Source: CALNYZ01 sp942490945 (lineage in GTDB: Bacteria > Pseudomonadota > Gammaproteobacteria > UBA6429 > Thiohalophilaceae). From it: 64,000 nt of DNA. Numbering within the stretch: the first letter of the stretch is position 1; each line of letters opens with the position of its first letter. Below, in pieces: positions 35,058 through 44,507 of this stretch. Position numbers and translations under genes: made by a program. The stretch covers positions 186,001 through 250,000 of the forward strand of contig CALNYZ010000018.1 of assembly GCA_942490945.1 (NCBI GenBank), written 5' to 3'. Below the pieces are notes generated by a model. It ran no database searches and was not told where the DNA came from. It saw only the letters and a list, made by a program, of their open reading frames with translations.

Positions 35058-36302
35058 ATGATAGAAATACAACAACTATTAAAACTTAATGATTTCAAAG
35101 AGTTAGAAGAGACAGCCTTGCTGGATATTGCAGGGCAGTCGGGTGTAAATGTGCATAAAAAGAAACAACGCCTGCGCGCTGAGGATATTAAGGATAACGA
35201 GATTTACCTGCTCGATGGCGAAATCGAGCTACAGGGCGAAGATGGCTCAAGCCATAGTTTCACCAGCAGTAGTGAGCGTGCGCAAGCGCCGATCTTTCGT
35301 CTCAATACCCCCGGATTGACTGGTCAATGCATCACACCTTGCAAGGTGTTGTATATCAACAAGTCACTGATTGCCAAATACAAGGTGCGTAAGGAATACC
35401 AGCTGGATGAGATGTCTGTGGAGGAACTGGAAACACTCAGCGGTGTCGACAGCAAGTTGTCACTGGTAGGAGAGATTCTGGAAAAATTTAAAAGTGACAA
35501 CGTAAGGCTACCAAGCCTGCCGGAAATTGCCCTGAATATAAGCACGACTATCGAACAGGACGACATCAGTTTTAAAAAACTGGCGAATATTATTCAAACC
35601 GACCCGGCGATTGCTGCGCGCCTGATTCAGGTTGCAAATTCTGCCATCTTTGGCACAAAAAAAATCGACAGTATTCAGGACGCGATTACCAAGGTCGGGT
35701 TACAGTCAGTCAAGTCAATCGTACTTTGCGTGGTCATGCGTGAGTTGTACACGCCATCGCATGCGTTGATTAAAAAGTACATGACACAATTTTATGAACA
35801 CAGTATTCGCATGGGAGTCTTGTGTTATGACATTGCCCGGCGTGTGCCTGGTCTTGATGCCGATCATGCGTTCCTGGTTGGATTGTTGCATGACGTCGGC
35901 ACCATACCGATACTGGTAATCGCGGATAAACACAAGGACCTTGCACATCAGGCCGGCATGCTGGACAAGACACTTGAGCAACTCAAGGGACATGTTGGAG
36001 CGATCCTGCTCAAGCAGTGGCAGTTTGGCGATGACTACATCCATGTCGCCAAAAATGCCTATAACTGGCAATATCTTACCGATTTGAAATCTGCGAAGCC
36101 AGATTATTGCGACCTGGTTCAGATTGCACTGTTGCATGAACAATTTGTTGGCGGTAGCAAGTATTTATCCGCACCACCCATGTCAGAATTGCCAGCCTTT
36201 CACCGGCTTGGTTTTGCAGAAAATGATGCGGCCGCAGATATTCGTACGCTCAGCGAAGTGTGTAACCGCATCAAGGAAATGATCAAGTTATTGTGTGATT
36301 GA
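35058..36302 (+). CDS. HDOD-domain signalling protein with N-terminal cyclic nucleotide-binding-like region
   Basis: This 414-residue protein has an N-terminal beta-rich region (about 1-120: LLKLNDFKELEETALLDIAG, IYLLDGEIELQGEDG, PCKVLYINKSLI) resembling a cyclic nucleotide-binding fold, without a clear phosphate-binding cassette. An HDOD domain follows (about 148-390: LPSLPEIALNISTTIEQDDI, IIQTDPAIAARLIQVANSA, LLHDVGTIPIL). HDOD proteins are non-catalytic relatives of HD-GYP regulators. The open frame continues upstream into the ubiE antisense region; ATG 35058 was chosen because the N-terminal domain begins there and GGGACGG lies upstream. What signal it reads is unknown. Confidence 0.78.
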   Translation: MIEIQQLLKLNDFKELEETALLDIAGQSGVNVHKKKQRLRAEDIKDNEIYLLDGEIELQGEDGSSHSFTSSSERAQAPIFRLNTPGLTGQCITPCKVLYINKSLIAKYKVRKEYQLDEMSVEELETLSGVDSKLSLVGEILEKFKSDNVRLPSLPEIALNISTTIEQDDISFKKLANIIQTDPAIAARLIQVANSAIFGTKKIDSIQDAITKVGLQSVKSIVLCVVMRELYTPSHALIKKYMTQFYEHSIRMGVLCYDIARRVPGLDADHAFLVGLLHDVGTIPILVIADKHKDLAHQAGMLDKTLEQLKGHVGAILLKQWQFGDDYIHVAKNAYNWQYLTDLKSAKPDYCDLVQIALLHEQFVGGSKYLSAPPMSELPAFHRLGFAENDAAADIRTLSEVCNRIKEMIKLLCD

Positions 36303-36310
36303 AGAAAGCG

Positions 36311-37117
36311 CTACTCGAAATAATAAACCAGTCCCACTGTTGCACTGCCAATATTTTTTTCATCTACGATCGGGCTGTCAGTAATACCGCTGCCCAGTGA
36401 TTCATATTTTACCTGCCCTAAAAATTGAAAGTGCTTGCTTATGTCCCAGAAAGCCGTGAGTGTGACATTGTAATTAACCGAGCTCTTGCCAGCATAGGCG
36501 GGACGACCTGCACGGGCTTCATGGGCCTGTACACCATAAAAATGATCCACCAGTTTTGCATCCTGGTAGGTGAGTCCAATAGACGGAGATATTTTGAAAT
36601 CGGTTGATAGACTGAATGTTTTGCTGGCAGATAACACAACTTCATTACCATCGCTTTCTTTCAGGTCGGTCAGTGCCTGTGCGGTCAAGGCGGCGATATC
36701 GGTACGGTATTGAAAAGTCAAACCGGCTAAATAGGTGGGGTTAGTCTTGTCGATTCCATCCAGCTCGCCATTTTTTGCGAACGCAGGTTCAACTTCGTAA
36801 AAACGCGGTGTTGCCAGCAGGCCGAAACTGGCTTTCTCATTACGTAATAAATGAAAACCGATATTGGTGCCGGCAATATAGAAATCTTTGTAGTTAAATG
36901 AGACATATGGCAGTGTGGTCGTCTGATTGTCAACACCGACAAATGGTCGCTGCGCTGTTGAAAGCGTGAAGCCTAATCCAAGGTTTTTTTCTTTGGTCGC
37001 ATCCTGGTCAAGCGTGGCCGTATCAATCGGTGCGGGTGCGGCAAGCAAATGTGTTGAAAGCAGAAAAAATGCAACAAAGGTGGTTAAACGGTATAAATAA
37101 TTTAACAAGTTATGCAT
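36311..37117 (-). CDS. MipA/OmpV-family outer membrane protein
   Basis: This 268-residue protein has a signal peptide (cleavage after HLLA, near residue 26) and a strand-rich mature part ending in the aromatic sequence YYFE, typical of outer-membrane barrels. Family features are GLGFTLSTAQRPFVGVDNQ near the mature start, LLATPRF, and FWDISKHFQFLGQVKYESLG near the end. Members act as scaffolds for murein enzymes or as porin-like proteins; the precise role here is unknown. It is convergent with the HDOD gene, eight bases apart. Confidence 0.85.
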   Translation of the reverse strand: MHNLLNYLYRLTTFVAFFLLSTHLLAAPAPIDTATLDQDATKEKNLGLGFTLSTAQRPFVGVDNQTTTLPYVSFNYKDFYIAGTNIGFHLLRNEKASFGLLATPRFYEVEPAFAKNGELDGIDKTNPTYLAGLTFQYRTDIAALTAQALTDLKESDGNEVVLSASKTFSLSTDFKISPSIGLTYQDAKLVDHFYGVQAHEARAGRPAYAGKSSVNYNVTLTAFWDISKHFQFLGQVKYESLGSGITDSPIVDEKNIGSATVGLVYYFE

Positions 37118-37309
37118 GTGGTGAGCGTCCTGTTCTTTATCATGAATCGTCAGGTACCAGTGTGCCGTCAGCAGATTGCAAACAGTTCACGAAATTATCA
37201 TTTTTTTATCACGGGATTTCAGGTAGTGACCTGGTGACCTTGCTGGAGGCAATATGAACGGCGGAAGCCAACTCCAGTATATTTTTGTGGTGCTGAGAAA
37301 ATGACCAAC

Positions 37310-37326
37310 GCAGGATGTTATCCTGC
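37310..37326 (-). terminator. Hairpin downstream of DUF971 (weak terminator candidate)
   Basis: GCAGGAT (37310-37316) and ATCCTGC (37320-37326) form a perfect 7-base stem with a 3-base loop, 33 bases after the DUF971 stop. The following minus-strand bases (GTTGGTCATTTTC) give only a poor T-tract, so termination is uncertain. Confidence 0.35.
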
Positions 37327-37358
37327 TCGACTAGGTAGCGTGTCTAATATAAACAGGA

Positions 37359-37727
37359 TTATTGTTTATGTTGAGGTGCCGGACGTTCATGTCCGGCTTC
37401 TTTTAATCGATCCAGATAATGCTGCCATTTTGTTTCATAATTTTTTCCCAGGTCGTAAAGGGTGTCCCAGGAGAAAATACCGGTGTCATGATTATCATCA
37501 AAAAACAGCTGAATGGCGTAGTGACCAACCTGTTCAATAGCGGTGATGTTCACGTCCTGTTTGCCTATCTGTAATACTTCCTGGCCCGGGCCGTGACCTT
37601 GCACTTCTGCTGATGGAGAGTACACACGTAAATATTCCACCGGCAGATTAAAATGTTCACCATCATCGAACGCAATTTCCAGTACATGTGATCCCTGGTG
37701 TAAATTAATTTCAGTTGGTTTGGGCAT
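37359..37727 (-). CDS. DUF971 (gamma-butyrobetaine hydroxylase-like N-terminal domain) protein
   Basis: This 122-residue protein is of the DUF971 family, found next to hslVU in many proteobacteria. Its core reads VLEIAFDDGEHFNLPVEYLR, VYSPSAEVQGHGPG, VNITAIEQVGHYAIQLFFDD, DTGIFSWDTLYDLGKNYE; the D..H.SG.F.W pattern is shared with Fe-S-assembly-related relatives. Function is unproven. ATG 37727 is preferred over 37745 because AAGGAAAAG lies nine bases upstream. It follows hslU by 60 bases on the same strand. Confidence 0.88.
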   Translation of the reverse strand: MPKPTEINLHQGSHVLEIAFDDGEHFNLPVEYLRVYSPSAEVQGHGPGQEVLQIGKQDVNITAIEQVGHYAIQLFFDDNHDTGIFSWDTLYDLGKNYETKWQHYLDRLKEAGHERPAPQHKQ

Positions 37728-37787
37728 TGCTACTTTTCCTTGCATTAGATTTGTTGTGTGTAATTCACACTTAATAAAATTTTGCGA

Positions 37788-39131
37788 CTATAAAATATAT
37801 CGACTCAGGTCTTCATCATCGGCCAGTTCAGCCAGATGTTGATCGACATAAGCCGTATCGATATCGATTGTGTCGCCACTGCAGTCGGCTGCGGCAAACG
37901 AGATATTTTCCAGCAAGCGTTCCAGTATGGTATGTAAACGGCGTGCGCCGATATTTTCGGTGCGTTCATTTACCTGATAGGCTATTTCCGCAATCCGTTT
38001 TACACCGTCTTTGGTGAAGTTAAGGGTGACGTCCTCGGTGTCGAGTAATGCATGATATTGTTCGGTAAGGGAAGCATCCGGTTCAGTCAGTATTTGCACG
38101 AAATCCTGCACCGATAATGCTTTCAGTTCAACGCGAATCGGAAAACGACCCTGCAATTCCGGTATCAGGTCTGATGGTCGTGCGACATGAAACGCGCCGG
38201 AGGCTATAAATAAAATATGATCGGTTTTGATCATGCCGTATTTGGTGGATACGGTAGAGCCTTCCACCAGCGGTAACAAATCACGCTGCACGCCTTCGCG
38301 TGACACATCGGCGCCCTGTGTTTCGGAGCGTCGTGCAATCTTGTCCATTTCATCCAGAAACACAATACCATTTTGTTCAACATTTTGAATGGCACGTTCC
38401 TTTAATTCGTCGTCATTCACCAGTCGCGAGGCTTCCTGATCAACCAGAATTTTAAAAGCCTGCTTGACCGGCAGTTTACGCGAGCGGGTGCGGTTGCCGG
38501 ACATGTTTTGAAACATACCTTGTAACTGGCTGGTCATTTCTTCCATGCCTGGTGGTGCCATGATTTCTACGCCGACCGCAGGGGCTTCCACGTCGATTTC
38601 AATTTCCTTGTCGTCGAGTACACCCTCACGTAATTTCTTGCGAAATTTTTGCCGCGTTTCTTTCATATGATCCTGATCGTTGTGATCATCCGGTGAATCA
38701 AATGAAAATTTTCGTGGTGGTGGCAGCAAAATATCAAGAATTTTTTCTTCAGCCGCGTCTTCAGCACGGGCGCGAACTTTTTTCATTTCCTGTTCACGCG
38801 TGAGTTTTATTGCCATGTCAGCCAGATCACGAATGATGGATTCTACATCGCGACCGACATAGCCGACTTCCGTAAATTTTGTCGCCTCAATTTTAATAAA
38901 CGGCGCATTGGCGAGTTTCGCCAGACGGCGTGCGATTTCAGTTTTGCCGACACCGGTCGGACCAATCATTAAAATATTTTTCGGCGTGATTTCATTACGC
39001 AAACTTTCATCCACACAACTGCGGCGCCAGCGATTACGCAAGGCGATAGCGACGGCGCGTTTCGCATCGGTTTGGCCAATAATGTGTTTATCGAGCTCTT
39101 CGACAATTTCGCGTGGTGTCATTTGCGACAT
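37788..39131 (-). CDS. hslU: HslU ATPase of the HslUV protease
   Basis: HslU is the AAA+ unfoldase that feeds substrates to the HslV peptidase. The 447-residue protein has the Walker A GPTGVGKTE (57-65), the pore motif GYVGRDVES, a Walker B GIVFLDEMDKI and the sensor region GRFPIRVELKAL, with the C-terminal DEDLSRYIL that docks into HslV. The intermediate I-domain (about 110-240) is present. It starts 19 bases after hslV. Expression from a heat-shock promoter is usual; I do not see one I can assign. Confidence 0.97.
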   Translation of the reverse strand: MSQMTPREIVEELDKHIIGQTDAKRAVAIALRNRWRRSCVDESLRNEITPKNILMIGPTGVGKTEIARRLAKLANAPFIKIEATKFTEVGYVGRDVESIIRDLADMAIKLTREQEMKKVRARAEDAAEEKILDILLPPPRKFSFDSPDDHNDQDHMKETRQKFRKKLREGVLDDKEIEIDVEAPAVGVEIMAPPGMEEMTSQLQGMFQNMSGNRTRSRKLPVKQAFKILVDQEASRLVNDDELKERAIQNVEQNGIVFLDEMDKIARRSETQGADVSREGVQRDLLPLVEGSTVSTKYGMIKTDHILFIASGAFHVARPSDLIPELQGRFPIRVELKALSVQDFVQILTEPDASLTEQYHALLDTEDVTLNFTKDGVKRIAEIAYQVNERTENIGARRLHTILERLLENISFAAADCSGDTIDIDTAYVDQHLAELADDEDLSRYIL

Positions 39132-39150
39132 ACGGCTGAGTCCTTGCTTA

Positions 39151-39690
39151 TTACGGGGTTAATGTTTCGATAACCAGATTGTGATTGGTATAGATGCAGG
39201 TGTCGGCGGCAATATTCAAGGCCTTCTCGGCAATTTCCCGTGCAGTCAGCCCGGTATTTTCCAGCAGCGCACGTGCGGCGGCTTGCGCATATGGGCCACC
39301 CGAGCCAATTGCGATCAGGCCATGTTCGGGTTCAATCACATCACCGTTACCGGAAATGATAAGCGAGGCATCCTTATCGGATACGGCGAGCAGTGCTTCC
39401 AGGCGTCGCAGCGAGCGGTCGGTGCGCCAGTCTTTGGCCATTTCAACCGCGGCGCGCACCAGGTTACCGGAGTGTTTTTCCAGCTTGCCCTCGAAATATT
39501 CGAATAAGGTAAATGCATCGGCTGTCCCACCGGCAAAACCTGCCAGGACTTTGTCGTGATAAAGTCGGCGCACCTTGCGTGCATTACCCTTCATGACGGT
39601 GTCGCCAAAAGTGACCTGACCATCCGCGCCAATCACGACCTGATTATCACGTCGAACTGCCAATACGGTGGTGCCGTCAAATTGCTTCAC
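39151..39690 (-). CDS. hslV: HslV threonine peptidase
   Basis: HslV is the proteolytic ring of HslUV. The catalytic Thr is in the sequence KQFDGTTVLAVRRDNQ; mature HslV begins at the first Thr. Further signatures are VVIGADGQVTFGDTV, GFAGGTADAFTLFE and LIAIGSGGPYAQAAA. I choose GTG 39690 as start because AGGAG lies seven bases before it and it gives 179 residues, the usual length; an upstream reading to 39735 would add 15 residues before the propeptide. It forms an operon with hslU. Confidence 0.96.
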   Translation of the reverse strand: MKQFDGTTVLAVRRDNQVVIGADGQVTFGDTVMKGNARKVRRLYHDKVLAGFAGGTADAFTLFEYFEGKLEKHSGNLVRAAVEMAKDWRTDRSLRRLEALLAVSDKDASLIISGNGDVIEPEHGLIAIGSGGPYAQAAARALLENTGLTAREIAEKALNIAADTCIYTNHNLVIETLTP

Positions 39691-39769
39691 AGAAATGCTC
39701 CTGTCCTGATGTCGAAAGGGGCGGCTATTGTACACCGACAGTCTAATTAATTACTAATCAGGGCCGGAT

Positions 39770-42346
39770 TCAGGCCGAGGTGTTAGGCAGGTTATCGATA
39801 AGCGGTTTTTTTACGGTATTTGGCAGCAGTGCCAGCGGTTTGGCCAGATAAAAGCCCTGAATATAATCGACGCCACATTCCCTGAGCATTTTCAGGGTTT
39901 CAGCGTTTTCCACAAATTCAGCAATGGTTTTCTTGCCGAGGGAGTGGGCAATATTATTGATCGAGGTAACGATGGCGCGATCCATCGGGTCGTTGGTAAA
40001 GTTTTGCACGAACAAACCATCTATCTTGATGTAATCCACGGGCAGATTTTTCAGATGCGAAAATGAACAATAGCCACTGCCAAAATCGTCCAGCATAAAG
40101 CGACATCCCAGTGCGCGTAATTCCGCGATAATAGTTTTTGCCGTGTCGATTTTATTGATTGCAGAACTTTCCGTAACTTCAAATAATAAACTGCGCGGGT
40201 CAATCATATGATGATCTATCGCGGCTCTGATATCATTCACCAGATCAGTTGAGTCGAGACTTTGCGCAGACAAATTAATACTGAACTGGGCTTTATTGCC
40301 CTGTGACTGATATTCTTTCAGCTGCCGGAAGGCATTGTTAATAACCCACTGGTCGATATCACGCATCATGTTAAAGCGTTCTGCGGTCGGCAAAAATGCA
40401 TTCGGCATAATCAGTTGATCGTTACTGCCGTGTAACCGAATCAGTACTTCATACATGGTGGCGCTTTTGGTGTATTCCAGATAGGACTCCCATAACTCAC
40501 CCTGTGCACTGGGAAGTACAGCAATGTCCAGTTCAGGAATCGGCACGATTGGTTGAAAGTGCAGGGTGAAGCTGTCGTGTTTCAGGGCATTGTGCAAGCG
40601 ATTGGACCAGCCAAGCTCCATGTCCATCGCCACTTTCTCGTCCTGCTCATGTGAAAACAAATGTGTGCAATTACGGCCGTTGCCTTTGGCAATGTGACAG
40701 GCGATATCGGCATTCGCAAGGACTTCACCGGGTGATGAGCTGTACTCATCAATAATGGCGACGCCGATACTACAGTTGACCTGGTAATCACGTCCTTCCC
40801 AGTGAAACGAGTTATGTGTCATCAGTTCACGGAACTGATCGGCGATTACCAGTAGCGATTCTTCCTCAATATTGTGCAGTAAAATAACAAACTCATCGCC
40901 GCCAAAGCGTGCCAGTAAGTCAGATTTACGCAAGCGCTTTTGCATTTGCTGGCCGAGCTCCTGTAACAGGTGATCGCCTGCAGTATGGCCAACGGTATCA
41001 TTAATATATTTAAATCGATCGAGATCAATATAAAGCAAGGCACTTTTTTCCGGTGCACGCGACAGGCGTTTAACTTCCTGTTCAAGCGCATCTTCCAGAT
41101 ACTTGCGATTTAACAGCTTGGTAAGCGGATCGTGATTGGCCTGCCAGCGCAGCTCTTCTTCGAGCAGTTTGCGGACCGATACATCACGAAACGCAACCAC
41201 AGCACCTTCCTGTTGATCACTGTTGTTATTGCGAATCGGATATATTGTTAATTCCACCTGGATCGGGGTTTTGTCAAATCGGGTGTAAAGCGTTTCGACG
41301 GCATGAAACTCCTGATTAAATTCGATTGCCTGTTTAATATAGTTACTGTCAGTCGGATGTTGCGAAGCATCTTCGCCGTGAAAAACATCTTCCGGTCGAT
41401 GGCCAGTTATCAGTGTGTCATCTTCAAAGCCGAGGATTTTACGCACGGCTGGATTGACGAAGGTGATCAATCCCTGTCGATTCACCCCATAAACACCGTC
41501 ACCTACTGAAGACAATATACTTTCCAGGCGATGGCGTTCGTCTTCGATGCGCTTGGTGGTGCGAACGGTACGACTCATCGCCGCCACACGTGCAATAAAC
41601 AGATCGTCGGCTTCGTTTTTAAACATACACTCTTCTGCACCGGCGGAGAGCGAATCGGTAATGACCTTGTCCAGGTAGGTACTGGTCAAAATTGCAGACA
41701 TGATTGATGCCGTTTTTGGATTGGTACGAAGTTTGTGTACCAGCACATCACCGGTAGCATCTGGCATGAAGTAATCGATAATTGCGATGTCGTAGTGGGA
41801 AGCCCTGGCTTTTTCCAGCGCTTCCGTCACATTCGAGGCCGTGTCGGTTTGATAACCCTGTTTGTCGAGCAGTTTGCGAAATTTTACCCGCGCAGTTGGT
41901 GAGTCATCCACCAGCAACACCCGAATGGCGTTCATGTTCAGGACAATGTTGTCTTCAGTCGGTATATCTCTATTTTTTTCCAGTAATTTGTGGAGTGTTT
42001 TGGCAACATCATGGTGACTATCCCACAATACAAACGCCGTATTATTACGCTGTGCTACCCAGTTCAATTTGGAAGGGTCAGGTTCATGCGCTAGCACCAG
42101 CAGAGGAATGCCCAGATTTTGCTGTTCAGACAAGGACGCAAGCAATTCGTCCATGCTGGTCAGGGTCTGGGTCGGCCAGCTTAAAACAATGCCCTGAAAG
42201 CTGAGACAATTGGTTTCATTATTAAGCCGCGCAAGGCCGGCTTCGAAGCTGTCTTCTGTCCAGACACTAAAACCACTCTCTTTAAGCTGTTTTTTCAGCG
42301 CATGGCGTAAGGTGGCAGATTGTTCGATTATTAGAATGGTCTTCAT
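39770..42346 (-). CDS. REC-REC-PAS-GGDEF-EAL cyclic-di-GMP signalling protein
   Basis: This 858-residue protein has five domains. REC1 (1-125) is degenerate: the phospho-acceptor position reads LSWPT with no Asp. REC2 (141-255) is intact with VDDS and Asp191. A PAS domain (about 275-390) follows. The diguanylate cyclase domain (about 400-565) has GGDEF (482-486) and an intact I-site RKSD (473-476). The phosphodiesterase domain (about 590-845) has EVLIRL in place of EALLR, with DDFGSGY, KIDGLF and EFVEN conserved. Both activities may be retained, with cyclase under feedback control. No histidine kinase partner is adjacent. Confidence 0.9.
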   Translation of the reverse strand: MKTILIIEQSATLRHALKKQLKESGFSVWTEDSFEAGLARLNNETNCLSFQGIVLSWPTQTLTSMDELLASLSEQQNLGIPLLVLAHEPDPSKLNWVAQRNNTAFVLWDSHHDVAKTLHKLLEKNRDIPTEDNIVLNMNAIRVLLVDDSPTARVKFRKLLDKQGYQTDTASNVTEALEKARASHYDIAIIDYFMPDATGDVLVHKLRTNPKTASIMSAILTSTYLDKVITDSLSAGAEECMFKNEADDLFIARVAAMSRTVRTTKRIEDERHRLESILSSVGDGVYGVNRQGLITFVNPAVRKILGFEDDTLITGHRPEDVFHGEDASQHPTDSNYIKQAIEFNQEFHAVETLYTRFDKTPIQVELTIYPIRNNNSDQQEGAVVAFRDVSVRKLLEEELRWQANHDPLTKLLNRKYLEDALEQEVKRLSRAPEKSALLYIDLDRFKYINDTVGHTAGDHLLQELGQQMQKRLRKSDLLARFGGDEFVILLHNIEEESLLVIADQFRELMTHNSFHWEGRDYQVNCSIGVAIIDEYSSSPGEVLANADIACHIAKGNGRNCTHLFSHEQDEKVAMDMELGWSNRLHNALKHDSFTLHFQPIVPIPELDIAVLPSAQGELWESYLEYTKSATMYEVLIRLHGSNDQLIMPNAFLPTAERFNMMRDIDQWVINNAFRQLKEYQSQGNKAQFSINLSAQSLDSTDLVNDIRAAIDHHMIDPRSLLFEVTESSAINKIDTAKTIIAELRALGCRFMLDDFGSGYCSFSHLKNLPVDYIKIDGLFVQNFTNDPMDRAIVTSINNIAHSLGKKTIAEFVENAETLKMLRECGVDYIQGFYLAKPLALLPNTVKKPLIDNLPNTSA

Positions 42347-42477
42347 GTCACGCTCGACCCGTATTCCCCAATAGCTTGCAGTAAGAATGCTGGCCCTGTT
42401 GTACCGTTACTTGTGACAGGGGCAGGCGCTGTACCTATTTATATCGGACTAAGTTGAGCTGAGCTTTATAAAATCCA

Positions 42478-42497
42478 GCGGGCATTTTCATGCCCGC
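42478..42497 (-). terminator. Terminator downstream of mlaC
   Basis: On the minus strand, GCGGGCAT-GAAA-ATGCCCGC forms an 8-base stem capped by a stable GAAA tetraloop, 33 bases after the mlaC stop. The following TGGATTTTAT contains a short T-run, so it probably ends the mlaC transcript, with less certainty than a full T-tract would give. Confidence 0.6.
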
Positions 42498-42529
42498 GGC
42501 TAATAACATAACACATTGAAAAATATAGA

Positions 42530-43222
42530 TTAATTTTTAACGAGTTTGGCGGAGGTGGGGGCTTGGCTATTGGCCAGTTTGGCATTACGTTGTTTGAGGC
42601 TCTCAATAATACCGCTAACCCCGTTTTGCTTGAGTTCGGCGGCGAAACTGGAGCGGTAGGTAGTAATCATACTGACCCCTTCCACCGACACGTCATACAC
42701 TTTCCAGCCCTTGCTGGTCTTGTGCACGTGATAGTTGACCGGGATAACCTTGCCGCTGGGTGTATTGACCTTGGAATGGATTGTTATGTCTTCATCCTTG
42801 GCGTCATTGCGTATGGGTAGAAAATCCAGCAGACCATGCTCAATTTTGTTACTGATGGCGTATTCAGACAATGCAGTTGAATAGAATTGTACCAATAGAG
42901 TTTTGAATTCCCGAATGAAGGCTTTCTTTTCATCAAGATTGGCGCGACGCCAGTACTTGCCTAACACCCATTTGGACGAGGCGATGAAATCGATATTCGG
43001 TGAGAGGTGAGTATCCACCAGTTTACGAATAAATTTGGCATCGCCACGTTCGGCCTTACTGGCCTGTTTCAGGCCTTCAATCATGTTGTAAGTTGCTGTT
43101 TTTAGCGTCACTAGCGCGGTATGTTCAACTTCTTCAGCCATCGCAACTGTGGCGAACTGGCTGCTTAAGCCGATAAACAAAAGCCCGATAAAATAGCGCT
43201 GCATGCGATGTTGTATGTTCAT
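42530..43222 (-). CDS. mlaC: MlaC-type phospholipid-binding periplasmic protein
   Basis: MlaC shuttles phospholipids between the outer membrane and the MlaFEDB transporter. This 230-residue protein has a signal peptide (cleavage after AMA, about residue 28). The family core is KLVDTHLSPNIDFIASSKWV, LGKYWRRANLDEKKAFIREF, YSTALSEYA, KVNTPSGKVIPVNYHVHKT and WKVYDVSVEGVSMITTYRSS. No mlaF, mlaE or mlaD lies next to it, so the protein is an orphan locus copy here. Confidence 0.9.
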   Translation of the reverse strand: MNIQHRMQRYFIGLLFIGLSSQFATVAMAEEVEHTALVTLKTATYNMIEGLKQASKAERGDAKFIRKLVDTHLSPNIDFIASSKWVLGKYWRRANLDEKKAFIREFKTLLVQFYSTALSEYAISNKIEHGLLDFLPIRNDAKDEDITIHSKVNTPSGKVIPVNYHVHKTSKGWKVYDVSVEGVSMITTYRSSFAAELKQNGVSGIIESLKQRNAKLANSQAPTSAKLVKN

Positions 43223-43438
43223 GATTTACCTGTTTCCCCCACCGGTTAACCGCGGTGTTGAGTTGATTTATGGTCGCTAACCCTTGTTCTTTCGTTGCAT
43301 GGCTTTCTGCCGTAATTCGTCAAAATCAGTATACTCATCTGTTAAGATACTTGTAACGGCCAAGGGTTCGATAAATAAATAAAATTTAGCGCAAATATGT
43401 GCATTGGGACATAAAATAGACGTGCAAAGGAGACTCAT

Positions 43439-44452
43439 TTGACAAATAAATCGACAGATTTTGGGCGCTTTCCCCAGGTGCGTATGCGCAGAATGCGCAA
43501 AGATGACTTTTCCCGTCGTCTGATGCGTGAGTCGCAGCTGACGACGGATGACCTTATCTACCCCATGTTTGTGCTGGAAGGGAACAAGCAGCGCGAAGCG
43601 GTACCGTCGATGCCGGGCGTGGAACGAGTCAGTATTGATGAACTGGTAAAAGAAGCGGCCGAGTTAGTCAGGCTGGGTATTCCCGCGTTGGCCCTGTTTC
43701 CGGTGACGGTAGCGGACAAAAAAACCGACCTGGCAGAAGAAGCATATAACCCCGATGGTCTTGCGCAACGTGCAGTACGCGCAATCAAAAAAACCTTTCC
43801 CGAGCTGGGTGTGATTACCGATGTCGCGTTGGACCCTTTTACTTCACATGGTCAGGACGGTTTATTAAATGCCGAAGGTTATGTGATGAATGATGAAACC
43901 GTCGCCGTATTAGTTAAACAAGCACTCTCGCATGCCGAAGCCGGTGCCGATGTGGTGGCACCTTCCGACATGATGGATGGTCGCATTGGCGCGATTCGTA
44001 CCGCACTGGAAAATGCCGGTCACATTCATACCCGCATCCTCGCGTACTCGGCAAAGTATGCTTCGAGTTTTTATGGCCCGTTCCGTGATGCAGTCGGCTC
44101 GGCGGCAAATTTGGCGGGTGGCAACAAGTACAGTTATCAGATGGACCCGGCAAACAGTGATGAAGCGCTGTGGGAAGTCAGCATGGATCTGGACGAAGGT
44201 GCCGATATGGTGATGATAAAACCGGGTATGCCATACCTGGATATCGTGCGCCGAGTAAAAGATCAGTTTGGCGCACCGACTTATGTTTACCAGGTGAGTG
44301 GTGAATACGCCATGTTAAAAGCAGCCGCGCAAAACGGCTGGCTTGATGAACAGGCAGTGGTGATGGAAAGTTTGTTGGCGTTTAAGCGCGCCGGTGCCGA
44401 TGGTATTCTTACCTACTTCGCGAAGCAGGCAGCTGGCTGGATGAGCAAATAG
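43439..44452 (+). CDS. hemB: Delta-aminolevulinic acid dehydratase, Mg-type
   Basis: HemB (porphobilinogen synthase) condenses two 5-aminolevulinate molecules, an early step of heme synthesis. The active-site lysines are Lys206 in YSAKYASSFYG and Lys261 in MIKPGMPYLD. The metal loop is DVALDPFTSHGQDG, with Asp residues in place of the Cys of zinc enzymes, so it should be the Mg-dependent type known from Pseudomonas. The start is TTG 43439, preceded by AAAGGAG at six bases; no ATG is better placed. The 337 residues match the family. Confidence 0.96.
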   Translation: MTNKSTDFGRFPQVRMRRMRKDDFSRRLMRESQLTTDDLIYPMFVLEGNKQREAVPSMPGVERVSIDELVKEAAELVRLGIPALALFPVTVADKKTDLAEEAYNPDGLAQRAVRAIKKTFPELGVITDVALDPFTSHGQDGLLNAEGYVMNDETVAVLVKQALSHAEAGADVVAPSDMMDGRIGAIRTALENAGHIHTRILAYSAKYASSFYGPFRDAVGSAANLAGGNKYSYQMDPANSDEALWEVSMDLDEGADMVMIKPGMPYLDIVRRVKDQFGAPTYVYQVSGEYAMLKAAAQNGWLDEQAVVMESLLAFKRAGADGILTYFAKQAAGWMSK

Positions 44453-44507
44453 ACTAAATAAGTCTGCGCAACGCTTTCTGGTATCAATAACATAGAGACA
44501 AACACGA

